This document shows, piece after piece, positions 7,305 to 13,906 of a stretch of DNA of 14,997 nt (position 1 is its first letter; the number at the start of each line of letters is the position of its first letter). The notes below the pieces were generated by a model. That model was not told where the DNA came from, ran no database searches, and saw nothing but the letters and a program-made list of their open reading frames with translations. A program made the position numbers and the translations under genes. Source of the stretch: an uncultured Spirochaetales bacterium (GTDB lineage: Bacteria > Spirochaetota > Spirochaetia > Treponematales > Treponemataceae); NCBI GenBank assembly GCA_946061495.1, contig CAMGSV010000038.1:1-14997 (forward strand), in the 5' to 3' direction.

Positions 7305-8585
7305 GTGTTGTTTCGTTATTCTGCTGATGCAAAGGGCCGACCGATAAAGAAGGCCGTAATCTATACAAAAAATGAACATGCCATTCCTCTCCACAAAATC
7401 GATCCTGACGCCCTTTTTATCATTCGTCAACTGCATACCCATGGCTATGATGCCTACATTGTCGGTGGTGCTGTCCGTGATTTGCTGGTGGGCAAGGAGC
7501 CGAAGGACTTTGACATTGTTACAGATGCAACTCCTTCCCGGATAAAGAAAATCTTCAGGAATTCCCGTATCATCGGGCGTCGCTTCCGTCTGGTGCATGT
7601 GTTCTTTGGTCCAAAGATTTTTGAGGTGAGCACCTTCCGTTCCATTACGGACGGCTCTGTGGGAAACAGCTTCGGCACCATGGACGAGGATGCCCTGCGA
7701 CGGGACTTCACCCTCAATGCCTTGTACTACGATCCCTTGAAGGAGCAGGTTATAGACTATGTGGGTGGGCTGAAGGACATCCAGAAGCGGGTCATCCGCC
7801 CGGTAATTCCCTTGAATCGGATTTTCGAGGAGGATCCGGTGCGGATGCTGCGGGCCGTGAAATATGCAGCCACCACTGGTTGCACCATGCCCCGCAGTCT
7901 CCGGCGGAAAATCTGCAAGTCGGCCCATCTCCTTTCCCCGGTGTCTCCCTCCCGCCTTACGGAGGAGCTGATGAAGATAATCAACAGTGGCCATGCCTAC
8001 AACATCATCAGATTTGCCATGGAGGTGGATCTGTTCATGCACCTGCAGCCAGCGGCTACCGCCATGATGTATGCCAACAAGGAGTTCAAACATAGTTATT
8101 TCCAGCATCTGCAAGAGTTGGATGCACTCCATACACAGGAGCCTGGCGCTCGTCTTGGGCAAAAGCTGGCCTATCTCATCTATGACTTTACCGCTGGACT
8201 CACCGACTGGCAGGCAGAGGTGGACCAGAATTCCGCCACTGCCGAGCTGTACAGCCGCACCTGGTCCCAGTGCCGGAACTTTGTCCTTCCCATGAATCCC
8301 CAGCGCACTGAGTTGGAATATGCCATCCGCACGGTGTTGCGGCAGCTGGGAGTCTCCGTCCATATTCCAAAGCGGGCCTTCTCCTCCTGCAAGTCCAATT
8401 TGGAGCAGGGGCAGGGGGGACAAAAGGTCGTCTCTGCTGGAAAGAGCCATGCTGAGCGCCACCATAGAAATCACCATGACCATTGCGGCTCCCGGGAGCG
8501 GCTGGAGGCAGCAGTTCATAGGCGAAAGCATACTGGACACTGCGGCAAGGGCTCTGTCTCTGCCATAGCGGCCACAGGCAGCTGA
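7305..8585 (+). CDS. pcnB: Poly(A) polymerase / tRNA nucleotidyltransferase family protein (PcnB-like)
   Basis: Template-independent RNA 3'-end nucleotidyltransferase of class II, 426 residues. The catalytic head has YIVGGAVRD (51-59) with the metal-binding DFDIVTDA (68-75), then RRDFTLNAL (132-140) and EEDPVRMLRAVK (175-186). IIGRRFRLVHV (89-99) matches the signature said to separate bacterial poly(A) polymerases from CCA-adding enzymes, so polyadenylation of RNA for decay is more likely than CCA addition. That signature is not absolute outside proteobacteria. The start is GTG 7305 or TTG 7308; both give the ..FRY N-terminus, and neither has a ribosome site. The last ~64 residues are an unusual His/Arg/Cys-rich tail (see findings). 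The stop lies 46 bp from the convergent minus-strand gene, with no clear terminator between. Confidence 0.88.
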   Translation: MLFRYSADAKGRPIKKAVIYTKNEHAIPLHKIDPDALFIIRQLHTHGYDAYIVGGAVRDLLVGKEPKDFDIVTDATPSRIKKIFRNSRIIGRRFRLVHVFFGPKIFEVSTFRSITDGSVGNSFGTMDEDALRRDFTLNALYYDPLKEQVIDYVGGLKDIQKRVIRPVIPLNRIFEEDPVRMLRAVKYAATTGCTMPRSLRRKICKSAHLLSPVSPSRLTEELMKIINSGHAYNIIRFAMEVDLFMHLQPAATAMMYANKEFKHSYFQHLQELDALHTQEPGARLGQKLAYLIYDFTAGLTDWQAEVDQNSATAELYSRTWSQCRNFVLPMNPQRTELEYAIRTVLRQLGVSVHIPKRAFSSCKSNLEQGQGGQKVVSAGKSHAERHHRNHHDHCGSRERLEAAVHRRKHTGHCGKGSVSAIAATGS

Positions 8586-8631
8586 GTTTCCACGAAGCCC
8601 ACTGTACAAGGGCAGGCAAGTCGTTGTGCGA

Positions 8632-9516
8632 TTAACGTTTCTTTATATTTTCAGTCTGGGTAATCTTATCGATGATGATGCTCACCTCCTCAATGAGGAT
8701 TCCGGTGTACTTCTCGATGTTGTTGATGATGTACGACTGGAGATTGTGGATTTTTCCCGTGAGCTGGGTTCCAAATGGGATGTCGATGGTCACCACCAGA
8801 CGGTAGCCTCTGCTGTTTGTCTTGATCTGGAGCTTCTTCACCCTGATTTGGGAATCATGCTCTGCCACGCAATGCATCACCATCTGGGTAATGGCAGCCT
8901 CTGATATTTCTATCCTGCCTTTTTTGGAGAATTCAGGCCGAACAACGGACTTTTCCGACACTTGGGAATTCTTGTCCTTCTCATCGGTTATTTTCAGCCC
9001 CTTGAAGAAAATCTTCACCTTGTTGTAGAAAATCTTCGGATAGTCCCGCTTGATTTCAATGGCGGGCACGGGTATGACATGCTTTCCTTCCACCAGGCGT
9101 GAACGCTGAGCCGTCTCGATATCCTCCTGGCTGGCCACATCGGTGATGTTGATGATTTTTGACGGGGTGGGCAGCTGGAGCCGCATGGCGATTTTCTGCA
9201 CCATCTTCTCCGAGGTTCCCAGCAAGAGGATTTTCTTGATGTGCTTTTTCTGCAGGGCCTTGGCCACCTGGTCACGGTGGCCCTTGTCGTCAAAGAGGGC
9301 CACCCGAACGGCTCCCATGTAGGTCTTCTCCCGCTTTGCGGTTTGGCCAGCCACAATCTTGTCGTCCTGAATCAGCAAACCGTCGTCAATGATGGCATCG
9401 ATGCCGTATTTTTCCGCCACCAGCTTTGCACGGAAGCTTTTTCCTGTGCCGCTGGGGCCCACCAATGCGAAAACGGTTATACCTTTGAAGGAATGGAGTA
9501 TGTCTGCGATTTTCAT
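8632..9516 (-). CDS. P-loop ATPase fused to an Asp23/Gls24-like domain, unknown function
   Basis: This encodes 294 residues, with no signal peptide or membrane segment. The N-terminal part is a nucleotide-binding domain with Walker A GPSGTGKS (20-27), a conserved-looking IIDDGLLI (42-49), AGQTAKRE (56-63) and AVRVALFDD (69-77); it resembles an uncharacterised P-loop family shared by Firmicutes and spirochaetes. A charged linker (about 175-198) leads to residues 200-286: GRIEISEAAI, a VTIDIPFGT strand, then a helix ending IEKYTGILIEEVSIII. This follows the Asp23/Gls24 (DUF322) pattern of G-x-I-x-I ... Q-x-x-I ... TG-x-x-V-x-E-V-x-I-x-I. Asp23 proteins act near the cell envelope in Gram-positives; what this fusion does is unknown. 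It begins 4 bp after the stop of the pseudouridine synthase gene, without a ribosome site. Confidence 0.82.
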   Translation of the reverse strand: MKIADILHSFKGITVFALVGPSGTGKSFRAKLVAEKYGIDAIIDDGLLIQDDKIVAGQTAKREKTYMGAVRVALFDDKGHRDQVAKALQKKHIKKILLLGTSEKMVQKIAMRLQLPTPSKIINITDVASQEDIETAQRSRLVEGKHVIPVPAIEIKRDYPKIFYNKVKIFFKGLKITDEKDKNSQVSEKSVVRPEFSKKGRIEISEAAITQMVMHCVAEHDSQIRVKKLQIKTNSRGYRLVVTIDIPFGTQLTGKIHNLQSYIINNIEKYTGILIEEVSIIIDKITQTENIKKR

Positions 9517-9520
9517 GGGT

Positions 9521-10618
9521 TTATATAATATATCCGTTTAAATCTATTTCTGGCAAGTGAGTAGCCAACATATTTTGAAAAATCTCCGGTATGGGAGCTA
9601 TTATTTGTGGCGGCAGGGACAGGGGATTGTCTTGGGGAATGGAGAGCTTCCAGGCATGGAGGAACAGCTCCTGCTGGGGTGGCACTGAACCGGGTGACTT
9701 CCTGTGATACCTTCCAGGCTTTCCGTGGAGTGGGCTTCCGCCATAGGTGGTATCTCCCAGCAGGGGAAAGCCGTGATGACTGCAGTGGAGGCGGATCTGG
9801 TGGGTTCGTCCCGTGGTGATGACTATGTGCAGCAGGGTGATGTCCTTTCCTCGGAATTTTCCCCAGCCAAGGGGCAGTGCAACAGTATCCGCCTCCTTGC
9901 CCTCCGGTGACACCACCGACTGATGGAAGGTGCTGTCATCCTTTTGCCGGGGTCTTAAGATTTCTTCCCGCCAATGCTGCCTCTTGGCAAGCCGCCCCTC
10001 CACTATGGCCAGGTATTCCTTGCCCATCAGGTGCTCCTTCAGGGCCTGGGAGAACCACTGGGCTCCCAGAAGGCTTTGGGAGAAGGCCAGGACTCCCGTT
10101 GTCTTTCGATCCAGCCGATGGAGGGGACCGGGGCGGAAGGAGAGGGAGGGGGGGAGGCCACGTTCTTGTTGCCGCAGCAGATAGTCTCGGAGGATGAACT
10201 TGTCCAGGGAGATGGAGCTGCCGCCGCCCCCCTGGACCGGTATGTCGTAGGGCTTGTTGATGATCCTGATGTGGCTGTTGAGAAACAAGTCTGTTCCCAG
10301 CTCCAACTGCGGAGAAGACTTCTGTTCACCTCCCCGCTTGCGAGGCTTGAGCTCTGGGGTTTGCTGTTGACGTCTCTCGCCTCCAGATCCATCACTGGCA
10401 GGAGAATCCTGCAGAAGGAAGACGGCAATGCTGATGGTGTCTCCTGATGCAACCCGAGAGTCCGGCTTGGCCCTGCCACCATTCTGCCGCACCAGGCCCT
10501 TCCTCAGGTACTTGTATACCATCCCCAGGGAATGATTTGGCATGAGCCTCCTGACAATCCTGTCCAAGCGGCGGCCGTTGTCGTTCTCATCTGCCGTAAA
10601 GTCAAGGAAATCCATCAT
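9521..10618 (-). CDS. RluA/RluC-family 23S rRNA pseudouridine synthase with S4 domain
   Basis: Converts specific uridines of rRNA to pseudouridine; 365 residues. An S4 RNA-binding domain (about 15-64: RRLDRIVRRL... GLVRQNGGRAKPDSRVASGD) is followed by a charged, low-complexity linker (about 70-105), then the catalytic domain. Motif HRLDRKTTGVLAF (167-179) carries the nucleophile Asp170. EYLAIVEG (201-208), TGRTHQIRLH (269-278) and GFPLLGDTTYGG (283-294) are the other family blocks. The exact target site (RluC- or RluD-like) cannot be decided. The start ATG 10618 is followed at once by a second in-frame ATG (10615), and the ribosome site is poor. It is divergent from the DUF212 gene across 70 bp, and the P-loop/Asp23 gene follows 4 bp downstream. 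Confidence 0.88.
   Translation of the reverse strand: MMDFLDFTADENDNGRRLDRIVRRLMPNHSLGMVYKYLRKGLVRQNGGRAKPDSRVASGDTISIAVFLLQDSPASDGSGGERRQQQTPELKPRKRGGEQKSSPQLELGTDLFLNSHIRIINKPYDIPVQGGGGSSISLDKFILRDYLLRQQERGLPPSLSFRPGPLHRLDRKTTGVLAFSQSLLGAQWFSQALKEHLMGKEYLAIVEGRLAKRQHWREEILRPRQKDDSTFHQSVVSPEGKEADTVALPLGWGKFRGKDITLLHIVITTGRTHQIRLHCSHHGFPLLGDTTYGGSPLHGKPGRYHRKSPGSVPPQQELFLHAWKLSIPQDNPLSLPPQIIAPIPEIFQNMLATHLPEIDLNGYII
9527..9556 (-). promoter_or_regulatory. Putative internal promoter of the P-loop/Asp23 gene
   Basis: Reading the minus strand, TTGCCA (9556-9551, five of six) is followed after an 18-bp spacer by TATATT (9532-9527, five of six), inside the last codons of the pseudouridine synthase gene. 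An overlapping TATTAT (9530-9525) is an alternative -10. Transcription would start near 9520, about 4 nt before the ATG at 9516. The region is AT-rich, so chance matches are possible. Confidence 0.4.
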
Positions 10619-10688
10619 CCCATTGTATAAAAAATTTGATTGCGAATCTACTAGACAAAACTCATCTTAGCAGTAAAATGAAGGGGAT

Positions 10689-11168
10689 ATGATTTCATCA
10701 TCACTGAGACAATTGAAGTCCCTGTTCGTTAATCCTGTCTTTCTCGCTTGTATTTTCAGTTGGTTCTCTGCCCAATTCATCAAGACGGTGATTAAGCTCC
10801 TGACAGGACGTGTCTCCAGTATGAAGGAATTGTTTGAACTGCTGCTGTGGCGGACGGGAGGCATGCCTTCCAGCCATTCTTCCTTGGTGTGCACCATTGC
10901 AACCACCATAGGTTTTCGCAATGGGTTGAATTCCGATATTTTCATTCTTTCCCTTTGCTTTGCCCTTGTTACCATCCGAGATGCGGTGGGTGTCCGTCTT
11001 GCCAGTGGAATCCAGGCGCGGGTCATCAATGAGATTGGCACCAGTTTAGAGAACAAGGGTATTCTGAAGTTCAAGTCCATCAAGGAAGTTCAGGGGCATA
11101 AGCCGGCGGAGGTTTTTGTAGGCTGCTTCTGGGGTATTGCTATCGGAATTGCCTTTTCCGTGCTGTAA
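10689..11168 (+). CDS. Divergent PAP2 family protein (DUF212)
   Basis: Small membrane protein, 159 residues, family-typical length. Hydrophobic segments lie at about 15-35, 65-80, 85-97 and 142-158. Family marks are GGMPSSHS (57-64), equivalent to the S-x-x-S-H part of PAP2 phosphatases, DAVGVRLASGIQARVIN (98-114) and GHKPAEVFVG (136-145). By family it may be a membrane lipid phosphatase, but biochemical function is not established. AAGGGG (10681-10686) lies unusually close to the ATG (2 nt). The next gene starts 12 bp after its stop, so it is probably the first gene of the rnf-linked operon. I see no convincing promoter in the 70-bp divergent gap 10619-10688. Confidence 0.88.
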   Translation: MISSSLRQLKSLFVNPVFLACIFSWFSAQFIKTVIKLLTGRVSSMKELFELLLWRTGGMPSSHSSLVCTIATTIGFRNGLNSDIFILSLCFALVTIRDAVGVRLASGIQARVINEIGTSLENKGILKFKSIKEVQGHKPAEVFVGCFWGIAIGIAFSVL

Positions 11169-11180
11169 TAGGCTCTGTTC

Positions 11181-12620
11181 ATGAAACCGTCCCTGTCTGT
11201 TGTTGTCGCCAGCCTTTTCTCACTCTTTTCTGTTGTTATTTTGGTTGTGTTCATCCGTCTGCCAACCTCATCCCTCTGGAGGGGCTTCAACCTGGTCTAC
11301 GTTCCTGTGGAGGTGCAGGAGGAAGTGGTGTTGCAGGCTTTGGCAGAGGCTGGGGTGAACGAGGTGATAACCCTTTCCAACCAGATGACGCCACTGGTTT
11401 CCTCTTATGCGCCGGTACAATCCATAGTGAACGTGGAATATTCATATCTCCAGCAACGGCGGAACTATTTCTTTGACCGATCCCAAGGGATGCAACTGTA
11501 CTACATCCCCAGCAAACTCATGGAGCGGGGGCGGATGGCGATAGAGGCCATCAGAAATTTGCCCGGTGGCGAGCTGGCTGGTGTTGAGGGCAGGGTCGCT
11601 TACCCCTGGGTTGTTCCACTTGTGGTGGCGATGGTTTATATAATTCTGGTTGTGATTTCAAAGTCCCGGCTCTTCATGGTGGTGGCCGGCGTGTTTCCCC
11701 TCCTGTTCACCTGCTGCATCCCTTCCTACAGTAGTGCCGGTGCCGTTCTCCTGCTGTTGTACAGCTTCTATCTGTGTGGCTTCCTCTGGGGGCGCAAGGA
11801 CATGGCAAAGGCCATAAGGAAAAGCACCCTGATACTGCTCTTTGGTCTGGCAGGTATTCCCATAGCCTTCGGCGGATCGTGGCAGGAAGGGCTGCTGTTC
11901 ATTTTGACCATGGTGGCTGCCCTTTGTTTGTGCTCCATTTTTTTCTGGTACTCTAATTCCAAGGCAAAGGGATTCGTGCCCATTCGGGGCGCTCAGCTGA
12001 TATCCGTAGTGTCCTCAGTGGCCTCCTTCTCCCTGTTCATCCCTGCAGTTGCAGCCACCATTCTCTCTATGGCATTGTTTTTTTTTGGATATTTTCCTGC
12101 AGATACTTCCATAAATGGCTTGTTTCTTCCTGCACCTGCAAGGTATACTGAGGCCATGTCTTTTGATTCTGCCTCTTTTCAAGATAGTGGACAGCAGGAA
12201 TATTTTGGAGTTGAGCTGCCATCCCTTGTCCATTATGTTGACTGGGTGTGGGATACCTTGACCTATCCCTACCGTTCCCTCCATGAAACCCAGATTATTG
12301 ATTTGGTTGCAGTGGGAGAGACCGTGGTGATGCCATCCTACCAGATGAATGACAAGGGCATCATTCAGGAGGGATATACGCCGATATATTCCTTAGATGA
12401 TTCTTTTATCAAGTCTGTCCTTGAGGGGATTCGTGAGGATGGTTTCCAAATCGAAAGAGTGCTGAAGACTCAAAACTGCTTCACATCCGTCGTATATCGG
12501 AGAATGGGGGATTTCTTGGGTGGGGAATCTCAGGGACAGGTGTATACTATCCTGTCCCTTTTGGCTACCATACTGATTTCTCTCGTAGCAGGCATATTTA
12601 TATGGAGAATCCAAAAATGA
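11181..12620 (+). CDS. Multi-spanning membrane protein of unknown function, coupled to rnfC
   Basis: This encodes 479 residues and I do not recognise a named family. Layout: an N-terminal membrane helix (about 8-26); a soluble, probably extracytoplasmic domain (27-138); six or seven hydrophobic segments (about 142-159, 163-181, 185-203, 213-231, 236-257 and 270-305, the last long enough for two); a second soluble domain (306-453); and a C-terminal helix (455-475) ending WRIQK. No cofactor, metal or nucleotide motif is visible. The start ATG 11181 has no clear ribosome site. The stop TGA overlaps the rnfC start as ATGA, and a terminator-like hairpin lies inside its 3' end. I recall T. pallidum also having uncharacterised genes between the DUF212 gene and its rnf genes. 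It is a candidate assembly factor or extra subunit of the Rnf-like complex, by position only. Confidence 0.85.
   Translation: MKPSLSVVVASLFSLFSVVILVVFIRLPTSSLWRGFNLVYVPVEVQEEVVLQALAEAGVNEVITLSNQMTPLVSSYAPVQSIVNVEYSYLQQRRNYFFDRSQGMQLYYIPSKLMERGRMAIEAIRNLPGGELAGVEGRVAYPWVVPLVVAMVYIILVVISKSRLFMVVAGVFPLLFTCCIPSYSSAGAVLLLLYSFYLCGFLWGRKDMAKAIRKSTLILLFGLAGIPIAFGGSWQEGLLFILTMVAALCLCSIFFWYSNSKAKGFVPIRGAQLISVVSSVASFSLFIPAVAATILSMALFFFGYFPADTSINGLFLPAPARYTEAMSFDSASFQDSGQQEYFGVELPSLVHYVDWVWDTLTYPYRSLHETQIIDLVAVGETVVMPSYQMNDKGIIQEGYTPIYSLDDSFIKSVLEGIREDGFQIERVLKTQNCFTSVVYRRMGDFLGGESQGQVYTILSLLATILISLVAGIFIWRIQK
12532..12562 (+). terminator. Terminator-like hairpin inside the gene before rnfC
   Basis: AGGGACAGG (12532-12540) pairs perfectly with CCTGTCCCT (12551-12559), 9 pairs with a 10-nt loop, and T's continue to 12562. 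It lies within the coding sequence of the 479-residue protein, 54 bp before the rnfC ATG. The T-run is short (four, the first one paired), so termination may be partial; it could instead act as a pause or translation-control element. Confidence 0.45.
12604..12609 (+). promoter_or_regulatory. Ribosome binding site that sets the rnfC start
   Basis: GGAGAA lies 7 nt before the ATG at 12617, which forms an ATGA overlap with the preceding stop. The in-frame ATG at 12602 immediately precedes this site and has no ribosome site of its own, so 12617 is preferred. Confidence 0.75.
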
Positions 12621-13906
12621 AGATGAAGGTTTCTGATCTATTGCCGTATAAAAATATCCGGTATCAGGAGTCTACGAATGCATATGTTCCGAAAGAGGCC
12701 ATAATACCGCTGTTGCAGGAAAAGGATACCACCACCTTCTGTACAGTAAACAAAGGGGATGTGGTGGCGGAAGGTCAGGTGCTGGCCACCAGTCGGGAAC
12801 TGCACGGTTCGGTCATCCATTCCTCCGTGCCAGGAATAGTCACTGACATCGGCTATATTTCCGATGCCGACGGGAGGCGTGTCCATGCCGTCAAGGTGCG
12901 ACTCCAGGGAGAGTTTTCCCTCTATGGCAAGCCTCGGAAACCCGTTGAGTGGCAGAGCTTTCCTCCCAGCACCCTGCGGAGGCTCATCGCTGACTGTGGT
13001 GTGGTGAACACCTTTGGACGCAGCGTGTCGCTGATACACCAGATGGACCGACTGATGGAGAAGGGGAAGCCTGCCCTGGTGGTACGGCTCTTTGACCTTG
13101 ACCCCAGCTGCACGGTGGACCAGTTCATCGCGGAGCAGTTTCCCGATGAGATTGTTGCAGGAATCCGCATTTTGGCTACAGCATTGGATGCCAGTCGTGT
13201 CATTCTTGTCGTGCCTCAGAATTTTACTCCCAAGAAGGAGCTTGTGCTTCCTGAGGGTGAGATGGAATACGTGACGGTTACCACTGACACCTCCTATTAT
13301 CCAGTTGGTGGAAAAAGGGACATTATCGGACTGGTAAACAAGCGGCGCAGGGAAGGACGCATCAATTTCAAGGACCTGTATGTAGACAGTTCCACCGTCT
13401 ATGCCGCCTATGAGGCCGTGGTGTACAATCAGCCTGTCCTCGAGAAATTCATCCAGATTTCTGGCCATGCAGTCTATGGCGGTGGCATCCTCAAGGTCCG
13501 TTTGGGAACTCCCATCAGGTCACTTATTGCAGAGTTTGGCGGCTTCATAAAGGAGGCCGGCAAGATTGTGGTGAACGGTATACTGATGGGCCACAACGTG
13601 ACGGACTTGGACACCCCTGTCACGAAGGAAGTGAAGGCTGTAATCGTCATGACTCCTAGGGACAGCTCCAGTCAAATCAGCTATGAGTGCATCCGCTGTG
13701 GAATGTGCAGGAATGTCTGTCCCATGGGAATGTCCCCGGACATCCTCTATGGGCACTATGCCTTCAACCGGGAGATTTCCCAAGGACAGCTGAACACCTT
13801 GCGAGATTGTTCGGACTGTGTTCTTTGCAATGCTGTCTGTCCTGCCCGGTTGCCCCTATGTCAAAGCATCAAACTTTTGAGAGGAGCAGTAAATGAGAAA
13901 AAATAA
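12617..13906 (+). CDS. rnfC: RnfC-like subunit of a divergent Rnf ion-translocating complex
   Basis: Peripheral cytoplasmic electron-input subunit, 429 residues, near the short end for RnfC. An N-terminal barrel-sandwich region contains KGDVVAEGQVLA and SVPGIVTDIG. YPVGGK (228-233) corresponds to the family's YPQGGE. LGTPIRSLIAEFGG and NGILMGHNVTDLDTPVTK correspond to the SLBB region and the GGPMMG block. Two ferredoxin motifs close the protein: CIRCGMCRNVCP (Cys 358, 361, 364, 368) and CSDCVLCNAVCP (Cys 398, 401, 404, 408). The usual GAGFPT-type and ECEP-type signatures of the flavin/NADH site are not found where expected (about 126-136 and 159-164). The electron donor may therefore differ. 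The gene overlaps both neighbours: 4 bases upstream and 14 bases with rnfD. Confidence 0.87.
   Translation: MKMKVSDLLPYKNIRYQESTNAYVPKEAIIPLLQEKDTTTFCTVNKGDVVAEGQVLATSRELHGSVIHSSVPGIVTDIGYISDADGRRVHAVKVRLQGEFSLYGKPRKPVEWQSFPPSTLRRLIADCGVVNTFGRSVSLIHQMDRLMEKGKPALVVRLFDLDPSCTVDQFIAEQFPDEIVAGIRILATALDASRVILVVPQNFTPKKELVLPEGEMEYVTVTTDTSYYPVGGKRDIIGLVNKRRREGRINFKDLYVDSSTVYAAYEAVVYNQPVLEKFIQISGHAVYGGGILKVRLGTPIRSLIAEFGGFIKEAGKIVVNGILMGHNVTDLDTPVTKEVKAVIVMTPRDSSSQISYECIRCGMCRNVCPMGMSPDILYGHYAFNREISQGQLNTLRDCSDCVLCNAVCPARLPLCQSIKLLRGAVNEKK

Noticed and set aside
7275..8609. Long minus-strand open frame opposite pcnB (444 codons)
   Set aside because: It is longer than pcnB, but the plus strand carries all catalytic motifs of the nucleotidyltransferase. 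The minus-strand product has no recognisable motif and reads as a shadow of biased codon use.
8586..8631. Bidirectional terminator between the convergent genes
   Set aside because: Only a 4-pair GCCC/GGGC stem is present, without a T-run on either strand.
10619..10688. Divergent promoters between the pseudouridine synthase and DUF212 genes
   Set aside because: A TATACA on the minus strand (10629-10624) lies close to the start codon but has no -35 partner, and the best plus-strand pair (TTGTAT-17-TCTACT) is weak. Too uncertain to list as features.
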